From an uncultured Bacilli bacterium (GTDB lineage: Bacteria > Bacillota_I > Bacilli_A > RF39 > UBA660), in assembly GCA_910580135.1 (NCBI GenBank), contig CAJTXC010000011.1:1-22476 (forward strand): a stretch of DNA of 22,476 bases, read 5' to 3'. This document shows, piece after piece, positions 1 to 5,735 of this stretch. Each line of letters starts with the position of its first letter. Positions within the stretch are counted from its first letter, which is position 1. The position numbers and the translations under genes were made by a program. Below the pieces are notes generated by a model. It saw nothing but the letters and a program-made list of their open reading frames with translations. It searched no databases and had not been told where the DNA came from.

Positions 1-2
1 CA

Positions 3-260
3 CATCCAATAACGGTAGGTTTAATGGAAATAAATAAACTTATTCCATTTATAGTAGGTTTAATTGTTGGAATAGTAGTGCTATTAAAACTGATAAATTA
101 CTTATTAGAAAAACATTATGGCTTAACATATAGTATTATAATTGGATTTGTATTAGGCTCTATTCCAGCTCTTATACCAGGTTTAAACGCATTTTCAAAT
201 ATATTTAGTATAGCTATAATGCTTGTAAGTTTTATTTTGTCGTACAAATTAACAAAATAA
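3..260 (+). CDS. 3' end of a DUF368/PopT-like polyprenyl-phosphate transporter (partial)
   Basis: The reading frame is open from the left edge, with in-frame codons (H-P-I-T-V-G-L) before the first ATG at 24, so this is the C-terminal part of a longer gene and not a 78-residue protein. The visible part has two hydrophobic segments separated by a short basic stretch (LLEKHYG), then a glycine/proline-rich turn (GFVLGSIPALIPG) and a last hydrophobic segment ending in K-L-T-K. This arrangement resembles the end of DUF368 membrane proteins, the family that includes PopT, which flips undecaprenyl phosphate back across the membrane for wall synthesis. The family call is from remembered motif pattern only; another polytopic transporter is possible. 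Confidence 0.6.
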   Translation, partial: HPITVGLMEINKLIPFIVGLIVGIVVLLKLINYLLEKHYGLTYSIIIGFVLGSIPALIPGLNAFSNIFSIAIMLVSFILSYKLTK

Positions 261-292
261 ATTAAAAAATATAAAAAAATTAAAAAGGGTAC

Positions 293-322
293 TTGACAAT
301 AATATGTGATTTTTAGTATACT
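293..322 (+). promoter_or_regulatory. Sigma-A-type promoter of tRNA-Asp/tRNA-Phe
   Basis: A perfect -35 TTGACA (293-298) is followed after 18 bp by TATACT (317-322). Transcription would start near 329, about 20 nt before tRNA-Asp. Confidence 0.85.
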
Positions 323-350
323 TAAAGAGCTTTAGGAAAAAAGCTTAAAC

Positions 351-426
351 GGTTCCGTGGTGTAGGGGTTAACACGTCTGCCTGTCACGCAGAAGATCGC
401 GGGTTCAAATCTCGTCGGAACCGCCA
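351..426 (+). tRNA. tRNA-Asp (GTC)
   Basis: A complete 76-nt cloverleaf. The acceptor stem GGTTCCG pairs with CGGAACC, the anticodon loop CTGTCAC carries GTC, the T-arm reads GGGTTCAAATCTC, and CCA is encoded. It is the first gene of a two-tRNA unit with tRNA-Phe 12 nt downstream, driven by the promoter at 293-322. Confidence 0.97.
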
Positions 427-438
427 TTTTTTTTATTT

Positions 439-514
439 GGCTCTGTAGCTCAGTCGGTAGAGCACAGGACTGAAAATCCTGGTGTCGACAGTTCGATCCT
501 GTCCGGAGCCACCA
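439..514 (+). tRNA. tRNA-Phe (GAA)
   Basis: A complete 76-nt cloverleaf. The acceptor stem GGCTCTG pairs with CCGGAGCC through one wobble pair, the anticodon loop CTGAAAA carries GAA, and CCA is encoded. It is cotranscribed with tRNA-Asp and followed by a U-tailed hairpin. Confidence 0.97.
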
Positions 515-525
515 CTTAATGAAGT

Positions 526-553
526 TTACTAACTAGAAATAGTTAGTTTTTTA
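526..553 (+). terminator. Terminator of the tRNA-Asp/Phe unit
   Basis: The stem CTAACTA (529-535) pairs with TAGTTAG (540-546) around a GAAA tetraloop and is followed by TTTTTTA. Confidence 0.9.
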
Positions 554-568
554 TTTCCTGATATTATA

Positions 569-576
569 GGCTCCGG
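569..576 (-). repeat. Possible inverted fragment of the tRNA-Phe acceptor end
   Basis: GGCTCCGG here is the reverse complement of 503-510 in tRNA-Phe and lies just past its terminator. Eight bases alone could be chance; it is listed because stronger inverted tRNA fragments lie in the same place relative to other tRNAs in this window. Confidence 0.3.
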
Positions 577-589
577 GTAGTTCTTATAT

Positions 590-625
590 AAAAAATAGTA
601 AGTATCAAAATACTTGCTATTTTTT
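590..625 (-). terminator. Terminator of mscL
   Basis: An inverted repeat pairs 590-604 with 611-625 around a six-base loop and overlaps the mscL stop codon. Read leftward, the stem ends in a run of U. Confidence 0.85.
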
Positions 626-1057
626 CTTTGCGACACCAGTTTTTCTTGTTGATGTTTTAGTATTTGCAGATTTCTTTGAATTATTTTTTAATTGTTCTCT
701 TATTTCTTTTAAAACACTTAATTCAGTTTCAGTAATTTTTTCTTCTTTTTTATCTTCTTCAGTTTTTGCGAAACTAGAAAGTTTATTAATTATTTTGACG
801 AATATAAATACGCAGAAGGCTATTATAAGAAAATCAATTATATTTTGAATAAACATACCATATGCTATTTTAGCTCCTCCAACTTTTATTGATAGATTAC
901 TAAAATCAACACCGCCAATAATAATTCCTATAATTGGCATTAGAATATCATTAACTAAAGATGAAACAATTTTACCAAATGCTCCACCAATGATAACACC
1001 AACTGCTAAATCTACAACATTACCCCTTGAAATAAATTTTTTAAACTCCTTTAACAT
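617..1057 (-). CDS. mscL: Large-conductance mechanosensitive channel MscL
   Basis: MscL forms a homopentameric pore in the cytoplasmic membrane that opens under high membrane tension to release solutes during hypo-osmotic shock. The 146-residue product has the family layout: an N-terminal amphipathic segment (MLKEFKKFISRGNVVDLAVG), the first membrane helix ending near GGAFGKIVSSLVNDILMP, a short periplasmic loop, a second membrane helix around residues 68-90, and a charged cytoplasmic tail rich in K and E. The DLAVGVIIGGAFGKIV stretch is diagnostic. The ATG is preceded by GGAGGT about 9 nt upstream. It is a single gene with its own terminator. The tail is somewhat longer and more lysine-rich than in common family members. 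Confidence 0.96.
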   Translation of the reverse strand: MLKEFKKFISRGNVVDLAVGVIIGGAFGKIVSSLVNDILMPIIGIIIGGVDFSNLSIKVGGAKIAYGMFIQNIIDFLIIAFCVFIFVKIINKLSSFAKTEEDKKEEKITETELSVLKEIREQLKNNSKKSANTKTSTRKTGVAKKK

Positions 1058-1153
1058 TTACTTTACCTCCGTTATTTATTATAACATATTTTAATAAACA
1101 TACTCTTTATCTGTTATATAATTAGTAGAATAAAAATAATATAGTTATGATTA

Positions 1154-1171
1154 TGAGGTTGCGGATACAAA
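1154..1171 (+). repeat. Degenerate inverted copy of part of tRNA-Pro
   Basis: TGAGGTTGCGGATACAAA matches the variable-loop/T-arm segment of the leftward tRNA-Pro (reverse complement of 1225-1242) at 15 of 18 positions, including nine identical bases in a row. It lies on the opposite strand, immediately beyond the tRNA-Pro terminator. Confidence 0.6.
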
Positions 1172-1205
1172 AAAACTATTCAAATTAATGAATAGTTGTT
1201 TTTTT
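1168..1205 (-). terminator. Terminator of tRNA-Pro (symmetrical)
   Basis: AACTATTCA (1174-1182) pairs with TGAATAGTT (1189-1197). It is flanked by A and T runs, so it could act in both directions; leftward it ends tRNA-Pro. Confidence 0.88.
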
Positions 1206-1207
1206 AA

Positions 1208-1284
1208 TGGTCGGAAAGACAGGATTTGAACCTGCAACCTCACGGTCCCAAACCGCGTGCACTACCAAATTGTGCTACTTTCCG
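1208..1284 (-). tRNA. tRNA-Pro (TGG)
   Basis: A complete 77-nt cloverleaf read leftward. The acceptor CGGAAAG pairs with CTTTCCG, the anticodon loop TTTGGGA carries TGG, the T-arm reads AGGTTCAAATCCT, and CCA is encoded. It has its own promoter at 1297-1326. Confidence 0.97.
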
Positions 1285-1296
1285 AAGTGCAAATTG

Positions 1297-1326
1297 ATTA
1301 TATCATAATGCTTAAAATAAAGTCAA
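1297..1326 (-). promoter_or_regulatory. Promoter of tRNA-Pro
   Basis: Read leftward, TTGACT (1326-1321) is followed after 18 bp by TATAAT (1302-1297), placing the start a few bases before the mature tRNA. Confidence 0.8.
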
Positions 1327-1358
1327 TACCATGCACGCGTGTTTTTATACACGGTATT
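1325..1358 (-). terminator. Hairpin between tRNA-Arg and tRNA-Pro, possible terminator
   Basis: AATACC (1325-1330) pairs with GGTATT (1353-1358), and the stem extends inward to about 11 pairs including wobbles. There is no clean U-run, and the base of the stem touches the -35 box of the tRNA-Pro promoter. It may end tRNA-Arg transcripts, or it may be a processing structure. Confidence 0.45.
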
Positions 1359-1372
1359 AATATATAAATAAG

Positions 1373-1449
1373 TGGCGCGCCCGAAGAGATTCGAACTCCT
1401 GACCCCTTGGTTCGTAGCCAAGTGCTCTATCCAGCTGAGCTACGAGCGC
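1373..1449 (-). tRNA. tRNA-Arg (ACG)
   Basis: A complete 77-nt cloverleaf read leftward. The acceptor GCGCTCG pairs with CGGGCGC, the anticodon loop CTACGAA carries ACG (read as inosine), the T-arm reads GAGTTCGAATCTC, and CCA is encoded. Its promoter at 1509-1537 leaves a leader of about 50 nt that is itself tRNA-like and antisense (see 1461-1505). Confidence 0.97.
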
Positions 1450-1460
1450 ATATTGCCTTT

Positions 1461-1505
1461 GTTCTACCAAGGGGTCAAAAATAGATTTAATCCCTTGCGA
1501 CGCCA
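1461..1505 (+). pseudogene. Degenerate 3' half of a tRNA, inverted in front of tRNA-Arg(ACG)
   Basis: On the + strand this reads like the end of a tRNA: an anticodon-arm remnant, ACCAAGGGGTCA (1466-1477), a decayed T-arm ending in AATCCC, and GCGACGCCA. The twelve bases at 1466-1477 are the exact reverse complement of 1400-1411 inside tRNA-Arg(ACG), and further matches continue toward the CCA end. It lies between the tRNA-Arg promoter and the tRNA itself. The remaining loop TTCTAC could derive from a TCT anticodon, but the 5' half is absent. Confidence 0.6.
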
Positions 1506-1508
1506 CTA

Positions 1509-1537
1509 ATTATATCACTTAAATTTATATTTTTCAA
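1509..1537 (-). promoter_or_regulatory. Promoter of tRNA-Arg(ACG)
   Basis: Read leftward, TTGAAA (1537-1532) is followed after 17 bp by TATAAT (1514-1509). The start should fall near 1502, where the antisense tRNA-like leader begins. Confidence 0.82.
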
Positions 1538-1597
1538 TACTATTTTATGAATTTATGTAAGATATTGTTACAAAAACATACATTTTTTTATTTAAAA

Positions 1598-2365
1598 CTA
1601 AATTCTATATTCACCATAAAGTTCTAATAAATCGCATTCTTTTATATCAAATCTTATTCCATGATCATGTTCTAGTCCGACCTTAGAACCACTTTTATAT
1701 ACACCTAAACATATATATACCCTGATTAATCCTTTTTCTATTAGTTCAAAAAAGGTATCTATACCTTTAAACTTATAAAAATTTATATTTACATATTTAA
1801 AATATTTTTCGGTATTAATTAGTTTACTATCATATTTTACTAATGCAAGATAATTTAGTTTTCTTTTTATTGCAGATATTATATCATCAAAATCCCAGTA
1901 TAAGCTCTTATTTATTAATATGCCACTTTTATTATAAATGTATAGATACATTTTCTTTTCATCATATTTAATTTTTAGTTGAAAGGAAAAACCATTTTCA
2001 GTAGTAGTTTTCATATTTGCAAAAACAGACTTCATTAAAGTATTTACGTTTTCATAAGTTTTATCTGGAGTTCCATAATTGCACCTTAATCTTTTTAACA
2101 TTATTCCAAAACAGTTGCTAGGTACTAAACTAAAAAGCGTTAGATACCTATAACTATACCTGTTATTATTTTTAACTTTTATTTCTATACCATTATAATC
2201 CGCTATTTGAAATTCGTCATTTTCTTTACCAATTAACCTTTCAAATGTTAATCCAGAGTTTCCCTTACTTTTATTTACTTGACCTTTTATATATCCTTGC
2301 TTTTTAATTTCTTCAAATTTTTCTTTTAAATTCATAATTGATTCATTAATGTTTATATCATTCAT
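1598..2365 (-). CDS. MvaI/BcnI-type restriction endonuclease-like protein, orphan
   Basis: The 255-residue product has the layout of the MvaI/BcnI family of PD-(D/E)XK nucleases. Residues 35-46 (GNSGLTFERLIG) match the conserved helix that places a glutamate next to the active site. Asp56, Glu61 and Lys63 in IADYNGIEIKVK form the D-x(n)-E-x-K metal-binding core. A late histidine-rich turn (EHDHGIRFD) precedes the end. MvaI and BcnI cut CC(A/T)GG- or CC(C/G)GG-type sites, but specificity cannot be read here. No methyltransferase gene lies nearby, so it may be an orphan with a repair or other role. The ATG has AGGAGAT about 6 nt upstream. A Spo0A-box-like TTCGACA lies 11 bp before its likely -10 box. 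Confidence 0.7.
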   Translation of the reverse strand: MNDININESIMNLKEKFEEIKKQGYIKGQVNKSKGNSGLTFERLIGKENDEFQIADYNGIEIKVKNNNRYSYRYLTLFSLVPSNCFGIMLKRLRCNYGTPDKTYENVNTLMKSVFANMKTTTENGFSFQLKIKYDEKKMYLYIYNKSGILINKSLYWDFDDIISAIKRKLNYLALVKYDSKLINTEKYFKYVNINFYKFKGIDTFFELIEKGLIRVYICLGVYKSGSKVGLEHDHGIRFDIKECDLLELYGEYRI

Positions 2366-2392
2366 TATTACATCTCCTTTTTTTGTTTTGCT

Positions 2393-2416
2393 ATAATACT
2401 GATTTTAATTGTCGAA
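2393..2416 (-). promoter_or_regulatory. Promoter with Spo0A-box-like site for the MvaI/BcnI-like gene
   Basis: Read leftward, TTCGACA (2416-2410) is separated by 11 bp from TATTAT (2398-2393). TTCGACA is the consensus 0A box, and it occupies the -35 position, as in Spo0A-activated sigma-A promoters. No normal -35 hexamer is present. Confidence 0.5.
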
Positions 2417-2498
2417 TATTATCGTAAATTAAAATACAAACTAAAAAAACAAAAAAATTTAATTAAAGACATGATATAATAAAGCAAGAGGTGTAATT

Positions 2499-3257
2499 AT
2501 GAAGTTAGTATCGTGGAATGTTGCAGGCTTTAGAGCATGCTTAAAGAAGGGTTTTGAGGACTTTTTCTATACTTGTGATGCAGATGTATACTGCCTGCAA
2601 GAAGTAAAAGCAGAACTAGAGCAAATAGATTTTGAACCAAAGGATTACTATTGCTATATTAATCCTGCAGAGAAAAAAGGATACTCTGGAACTTTAATTT
2701 ATACATTATATGAACCAATTAGCGTTACTTATGGTTTAGGAATAGAAGAACATGATCACGAAGGCAGGGTAATAACTTTAGAATTTGAAGATTATTACTT
2801 AGTAAATCAGTATGTACCAAATGTAAAAAGAGATTTATCAAGACTTGATTATAGAATGACTTGGGAAGAAGATTTAAAAAAATATCTTAAAAAGTTAGAA
2901 GAGAAAAAACCAGTTGTAGTATGCGGTGATTTTAATGTGGCCCATACTGAAAAAGATATTAAAAATGCAAAAGCAAATATTGGTAATGCTGGATTCACTT
3001 ATGAAGAAAGGAATAAGTTTACTAAACTTTTAGAAAGTGGCTTTATTGATACATATAGATATTTTAATCCTCTTAAAGACGATGCATTTTCTTGGTGGAG
3101 CTACATGGGAGGATGTAGAGCCAGAAACATTGGATGGAGAATTGATTACTTTATAGTATCAGAAAACATTATCGATAAAGTATCTAATCCAGTTATATAT
3201 AGTGATGTTTTTGGTAGTGACCATTGTCCTATAGGTATAGAATTGAAGCTTAAATAA
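2499..3257 (+). CDS. exoA: Exodeoxyribonuclease III / AP endonuclease
   Basis: This is an ExoIII-family enzyme that cuts DNA 5' to abasic sites and trims 3' blocks in base-excision repair. The 252-residue product carries every family motif: SWNVAGFRA near the N-terminus, LQEVKAE with the metal ligand Glu35, NQYVPN with Tyr105, GDFNVAH with Asp144 and Asn146, a WWSYMGGCRARNIGWRIDYF segment, and the terminal SDHCP with Asp241 and His242. GAGGTG lies about 7 nt before the ATG, and a TATAAT at 2475-2480 gives a very short leader. The stop codon lies inside a small U-tailed hairpin only 9 nt before tRNA-Arg(CCG). Confidence 0.96.
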   Translation: MKLVSWNVAGFRACLKKGFEDFFYTCDADVYCLQEVKAELEQIDFEPKDYYCYINPAEKKGYSGTLIYTLYEPISVTYGLGIEEHDHEGRVITLEFEDYYLVNQYVPNVKRDLSRLDYRMTWEEDLKKYLKKLEEKKPVVVCGDFNVAHTEKDIKNAKANIGNAGFTYEERNKFTKLLESGFIDTYRYFNPLKDDAFSWWSYMGGCRARNIGWRIDYFIVSENIIDKVSNPVIYSDVFGSDHCPIGIELKLK

Positions 3258-3266
3258 GCTTTTTTT
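3245..3266 (+). terminator. Small terminator overlapping the exoA stop
   Basis: AAGCTTA (3246-3252) pairs with TAAGCTT (3255-3261) and is followed by a T run up to the first base of tRNA-Arg. The two-base gap means the inner pairs must open, so it may be leaky and allow some read-through into the tRNA. Confidence 0.55.
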
Positions 3267-3343
3267 GCTCACGTAGCTCAGCTGGATAGAGCGTTACCCT
3301 CCGAAGGTAAAGGTCAAAAGTTCAAATCTTTTCGTGAGCGCCA
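3267..3343 (+). tRNA. tRNA-Arg (CCG)
   Basis: A complete 77-nt cloverleaf. The acceptor GCTCACG pairs with CGTGAGC, the anticodon loop CTCCGAA carries CCG, and CCA is encoded. It reads the CGG codon, which should be rare in so AT-rich a genome. No promoter is evident between exoA and the tRNA, so it probably depends on exoA transcription. Confidence 0.97.
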
Positions 3344-3350
3344 TTAAATA

Positions 3351-3379
3351 TTGATTAAAATTGTTATTTACTATATAAT
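3351..3379 (+). promoter_or_regulatory. Promoter of the UDG-like gene
   Basis: TTGATT (3351-3356) is followed after 17 bp by TATAAT (3374-3379). The start would fall inside the next hairpin, so transcripts from here lack its 5' arm. Confidence 0.75.
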
Positions 3380-3404
3380 ACTTCTCAAATGTGAGGAGTT
3401 TTTT
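3380..3404 (+). terminator. Terminator of tRNA-Arg(CCG)
   Basis: ACTTCTC (3380-3386) pairs with GAGGAGT (3393-3399) around AAATGT and is followed by a T run. The 3' arm also supplies the Shine-Dalgarno GAGGAG of the next gene. Confidence 0.78.
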
Positions 3405-3408
3405 ATTT

Positions 3409-4083
3409 ATGGATAAATTATACAAAAGTGATATAAATTTTGAGTTGTTGGAAAAATTGCAAACATTAAATGATGAAGTTTTAGAACAAATTAAATTTAT
3501 AGATAAAGATTTTATATTATCAAATCCTTTGGTAATATCACCTAAAGCAAAAGGAACTATTCTTTATTTAGGACAAGAAACTAATACTTGGTATGGAAGT
3601 CATAAAGATGTTACTTCTGCAAGGACTTTAGAAGGAAATTACGATGAATTCTTTTTAGATAATGGCATGCCTAATAAACCTTTTTGGAGGTTTATAAGAA
3701 ATGCAGCTGGTACTCATGATGTTGGAAATAAAGGTAATATTACCTGGGCTAATTTATTTATATGTAGTAATGAAGATAGAAAGGGGACACCTGTCCTTTT
3801 TGATGAAATAAAGGATTTATCTATTAATTATCTTCTTGATATAATTGATATCTTAGGTATTGAAAAAGTCGTATCAGTAGTAGGTCCAAAAAATCCATAT
3901 TATGATGCATTAATGAATTTGTTAGGTGAATTAGGATGGAAAACAGATATGAGACCTACAATTTATGATTCAGTTGTATATTCTGATAATAAGAAATTAT
4001 TATATACATATCATCCAAATAGTTTGCAAAGAACTCATAACTTTGATGATGCTTGTTTAGAAGTTAGAAATTTTATTAAATAA
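3409..4083 (+). CDS. Uracil-DNA glycosylase superfamily-like protein
   Basis: The 224-residue product resembles the uracil-DNA glycosylase fold family. A hydrophobic strand leads into GQETNTW (residues 55-61), which fits the water-activating motif near the N-terminus of UDG-type enzymes. A central WANLFICS stretch and a C-terminal YHPNSLQR (residues 201-208) fit the strand and DNA-binding loop that ends in His-Pro. If correct, it would remove uracil or other damaged bases, and it follows exoA, which processes the abasic sites such enzymes leave. The ATG at 3409 is chosen over the in-frame GTG at 3391 because GAGGAG at 3393-3398 is a ribosome binding site for the former and overlaps the latter. 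The family is inferred from motif pattern; substrate is unknown. Confidence 0.5.
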   Translation: MDKLYKSDINFELLEKLQTLNDEVLEQIKFIDKDFILSNPLVISPKAKGTILYLGQETNTWYGSHKDVTSARTLEGNYDEFFLDNGMPNKPFWRFIRNAAGTHDVGNKGNITWANLFICSNEDRKGTPVLFDEIKDLSINYLLDIIDILGIEKVVSVVGPKNPYYDALMNLLGELGWKTDMRPTIYDSVVYSDNKKLLYTYHPNSLQRTHNFDDACLEVRNFIK

Positions 4084-4096
4084 ACTCATAAATATA

Positions 4097-4120
4097 GGAA
4101 ATAGACCATTTCTTTTTTTT
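4097..4120 (+). terminator. Terminator after the UDG-like gene
   Basis: GGAAAT (4097-4102) pairs with ATTTCT (4108-4113) around AGACC and is followed by a T run. Confidence 0.75.
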
Positions 4121-4142
4121 ATATTTGAATATTATAGTATTG

Positions 4143-4154
4143 AAGATGCATCTT
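4143..4154. repeat. 12-bp perfect palindrome before the holin-like gene
   Basis: AAGATGCATCTT reads the same on both strands, directly upstream of an A5T5 tract and the ribosome binding site of the next gene. It could be an operator, but nothing else supports this. Confidence 0.35.
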
Positions 4155-4178
4155 TAAAAATTTTTGGGGGAATTTGGT

Positions 4179-4487
4179 TTGAGTGATATTTTGAATGCAA
4201 TTTCTGATAATCTTATCCAAATACTTGGTACTATGATAACTGCTGTTTTAGGTTATATAGGTATTCAGGTTAAAAAAATTTATCAAGAATACATTCAGGA
4301 TAAGACAAAGAAGGAGATTGTAGAAAAAACGGTTAAGTATGTTGAACAAACATGCAAAGATTTTTCTTCTGACGAAAAAAAGCAAAAAGCTTTGGAAAAA
4401 TCATTAGAATGGATGAAAGAAAAAAAGCTAAACATTAGTCAAATAGAATTAGAAATTTTAATTGAAAGTGCGGTTAATACTTTATGA
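4179..4487 (+). CDS. Small membrane protein resembling phage holin LL-H family
   Basis: The 102-residue product has one membrane segment near its N-terminus (about residues 12-32, with LGTMITAVLGYIGIQV) and then a long charged helical tail with VEKTVKYVEQTCKDF and a C-terminal ELEILIESAVNTL. This matches the shape of LL-H family holins, which many Bacillota carry outside prophages. No endolysin or phage gene is nearby, so a lysis role is unproven. I place the start at TTG 4179, because GGGGGAA at 4166-4172 gives normal spacing to it; the TTG at 4164 would overlap that site. It ends with TGA followed by TAA. Confidence 0.6.
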   Translation: MSDILNAISDNLIQILGTMITAVLGYIGIQVKKIYQEYIQDKTKKEIVEKTVKYVEQTCKDFSSDEKKQKALEKSLEWMKEKKLNISQIELEILIESAVNTL

Positions 4488-4488
4488 T

Positions 4489-4515
4489 AAAAGAGGTTTG
4501 GGAATACCTCTTTTT
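4489..4515 (+). terminator. Terminator of the holin-like gene
   Basis: AAGAGGT (4491-4497) pairs with ACCTCTT (4506-4512) around an 8-base loop and is followed by T5. A TATAAT at 4520-4525 directly after it is the likely -10 box of the hydrolase gene. Confidence 0.82.
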
Positions 4516-4541
4516 GCTGTATAATTAAATAGAGGTGTAAC

Positions 4542-5441
4542 ATGAAAAATTTTAATATTAAATCAAATTATGATGAACATATTATTTACGGAGATATTAT
4601 TGAACCGAAGAGTAAACCGATAGGGGTTGTTCAAATTTCCCATGGCATGGCAGAAAATAAAGAAAGATATTATGATTTTATGAATTTTTTAGCTAATAAC
4701 GGATATGTTGCCGTTATCCATAATCACAGAGGTCATGGTATGGAAGTTAAAAATGATGATGATTTTGGTTATTTTGGTAATAATAAAGATATTTTAGAGG
4801 AAGAACTTTACGAAGTTACTAAATATATAAAAAGTAAATATAAAAGTTTGGATATAATTTTATTTGGACATAGCATGGGTTCTTTGGTTGCAAGAAGATA
4901 TATTCAAAATCACGATAACGAAATAAGTAAACTAATATTATGTGGAGCTCCTACTTATAATCCTTTTTCTAGGGTGGGTAGTTTTGTTGCTAACATAGTA
5001 GGAATACTTAAAGGTGATAGATACCGTAGTAAATTTATTAATAATTTAGTATTCGGCAGTTATAATAAGGATTTTGATATTTCTAACGCTTGGATTTGTG
5101 CTAATGAAGATACTGTAAACGATTATAACAATAGTAAGTATTGTGGATTTATTTTTACAATTAACGGGTTTAAAATGCTGTTTCATATGATGAGAACGGT
5201 TTTTAATAAGAAGTTATATAAGGTACAAAAAGAATTTTTACCACTTTTAATTATAGGTGGTGCGAAAGATCCAGTAATTGGCGGAGAAAATAAATTTAAT
5301 CATCTTTGCAATTTTTTATATAAAGCTGGGTATAAAAATATAAGAAGTAAATTATATAAAAATATGAGGCATGAGATATTAAATGAAAAGGATAATAAAA
5401 AAGTTTATAAAGATATTTTGAAATTTATAAATACAAAATAA
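4542..5441 (+). CDS. Alpha/beta hydrolase, monoacylglycerol lipase / lysophospholipase type
   Basis: The 299-residue product is a serine hydrolase of the monoglyceride lipase-lysophospholipase branch (Hydrolase_4). An oxyanion-hole segment with SHGMAENKERY (residues 33-43) and NHRGHG (61-66) precedes the nucleophile elbow GHSMGS with Ser111. Asp243 in GGAKDPV and His277 in NMRHEIL complete the triad. Length and order fit the family. There is no signal peptide, so it is probably cytosolic, acting on lysophospholipids or monoacylglycerols; the natural substrate cannot be deduced. AGAGGTG lies about 6 nt before the ATG, and the gene appears to be transcribed alone, from a -10 box at 4520-4525 to the terminator at 5442-5467. 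Confidence 0.88.
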   Translation: MKNFNIKSNYDEHIIYGDIIEPKSKPIGVVQISHGMAENKERYYDFMNFLANNGYVAVIHNHRGHGMEVKNDDDFGYFGNNKDILEEELYEVTKYIKSKYKSLDIILFGHSMGSLVARRYIQNHDNEISKLILCGAPTYNPFSRVGSFVANIVGILKGDRYRSKFINNLVFGSYNKDFDISNAWICANEDTVNDYNNSKYCGFIFTINGFKMLFHMMRTVFNKKLYKVQKEFLPLLIIGGAKDPVIGGENKFNHLCNFLYKAGYKNIRSKLYKNMRHEILNEKDNKKVYKDILKFINTK

Positions 5442-5467
5442 AAGTCACTTAAGAAGTGCTTTTTTTG
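5442..5467 (+). terminator. Terminator of the hydrolase gene
   Basis: CACTT (5446-5450) pairs with AAGTG (5454-5458), extended by AAG/CTT across a bulge, and is followed by T7. Confidence 0.8.
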
Positions 5468-5516
5468 TTTATAAAAGATATTTTTTTCACATAATAAAAT
5501 TAAAGGAGGAAATATT

Positions 5517-5723
5517 ATGCAAAGCTATGAAGAAGTTCCTACAATAATTTCAGGAAAGGATTTAGATTATTTAAGTGATATTTACAATTGGAATTTTAAT
5601 GCTTGTAAATTATCTAATCACTTCGAAAAAGAAGTTCAAGATGATGAAGTAAAAGCATTATTAACTAAGGTATCAGATATGCATAAAGAACATGCTAAAG
5701 CCGTATTAAATATTTTAAGATAA
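5517..5723 (+). CDS. Small helical protein, probable spore-coat partner of the CotF-like protein
   Basis: A 68-residue protein with no membrane segment. It begins with an EEVPTIISGKDLDYLSDIYNW stretch and continues as two probable helices, with DMHKEHAKAVLNIL at the end. Such small proteins with a histidine-containing last helix commonly sit directly before CotF-family coat genes in spore-forming Bacillota. AAAGGAGG provides a strong ribosome binding site. The next gene starts 12 nt after the stop, so the two are surely cotranscribed. The upstream CACATAATAAA could be part of a mother-cell sigma factor -10 region, but I cannot pair it with a convincing -35. The coat assignment rests on the neighbour and on the family shape. 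Confidence 0.6.
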   Translation: MQSYEEVPTIISGKDLDYLSDIYNWNFNACKLSNHFEKEVQDDEVKALLTKVSDMHKEHAKAVLNILR

Positions 5724-5735
5724 AGGAGATAATTA

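Noticed and set aside
1461..1505. tRNA-Arg region as an attachment site of an integrated element
   Set aside because: The repeat is inverted, not direct, and there is no integrase gene or element between the copies.
4179..4487. Holin-like gene as a sign of a prophage
   Set aside because: No endolysin, structural, integrase or repressor gene lies nearby, and such small proteins occur alone in many Bacillota.
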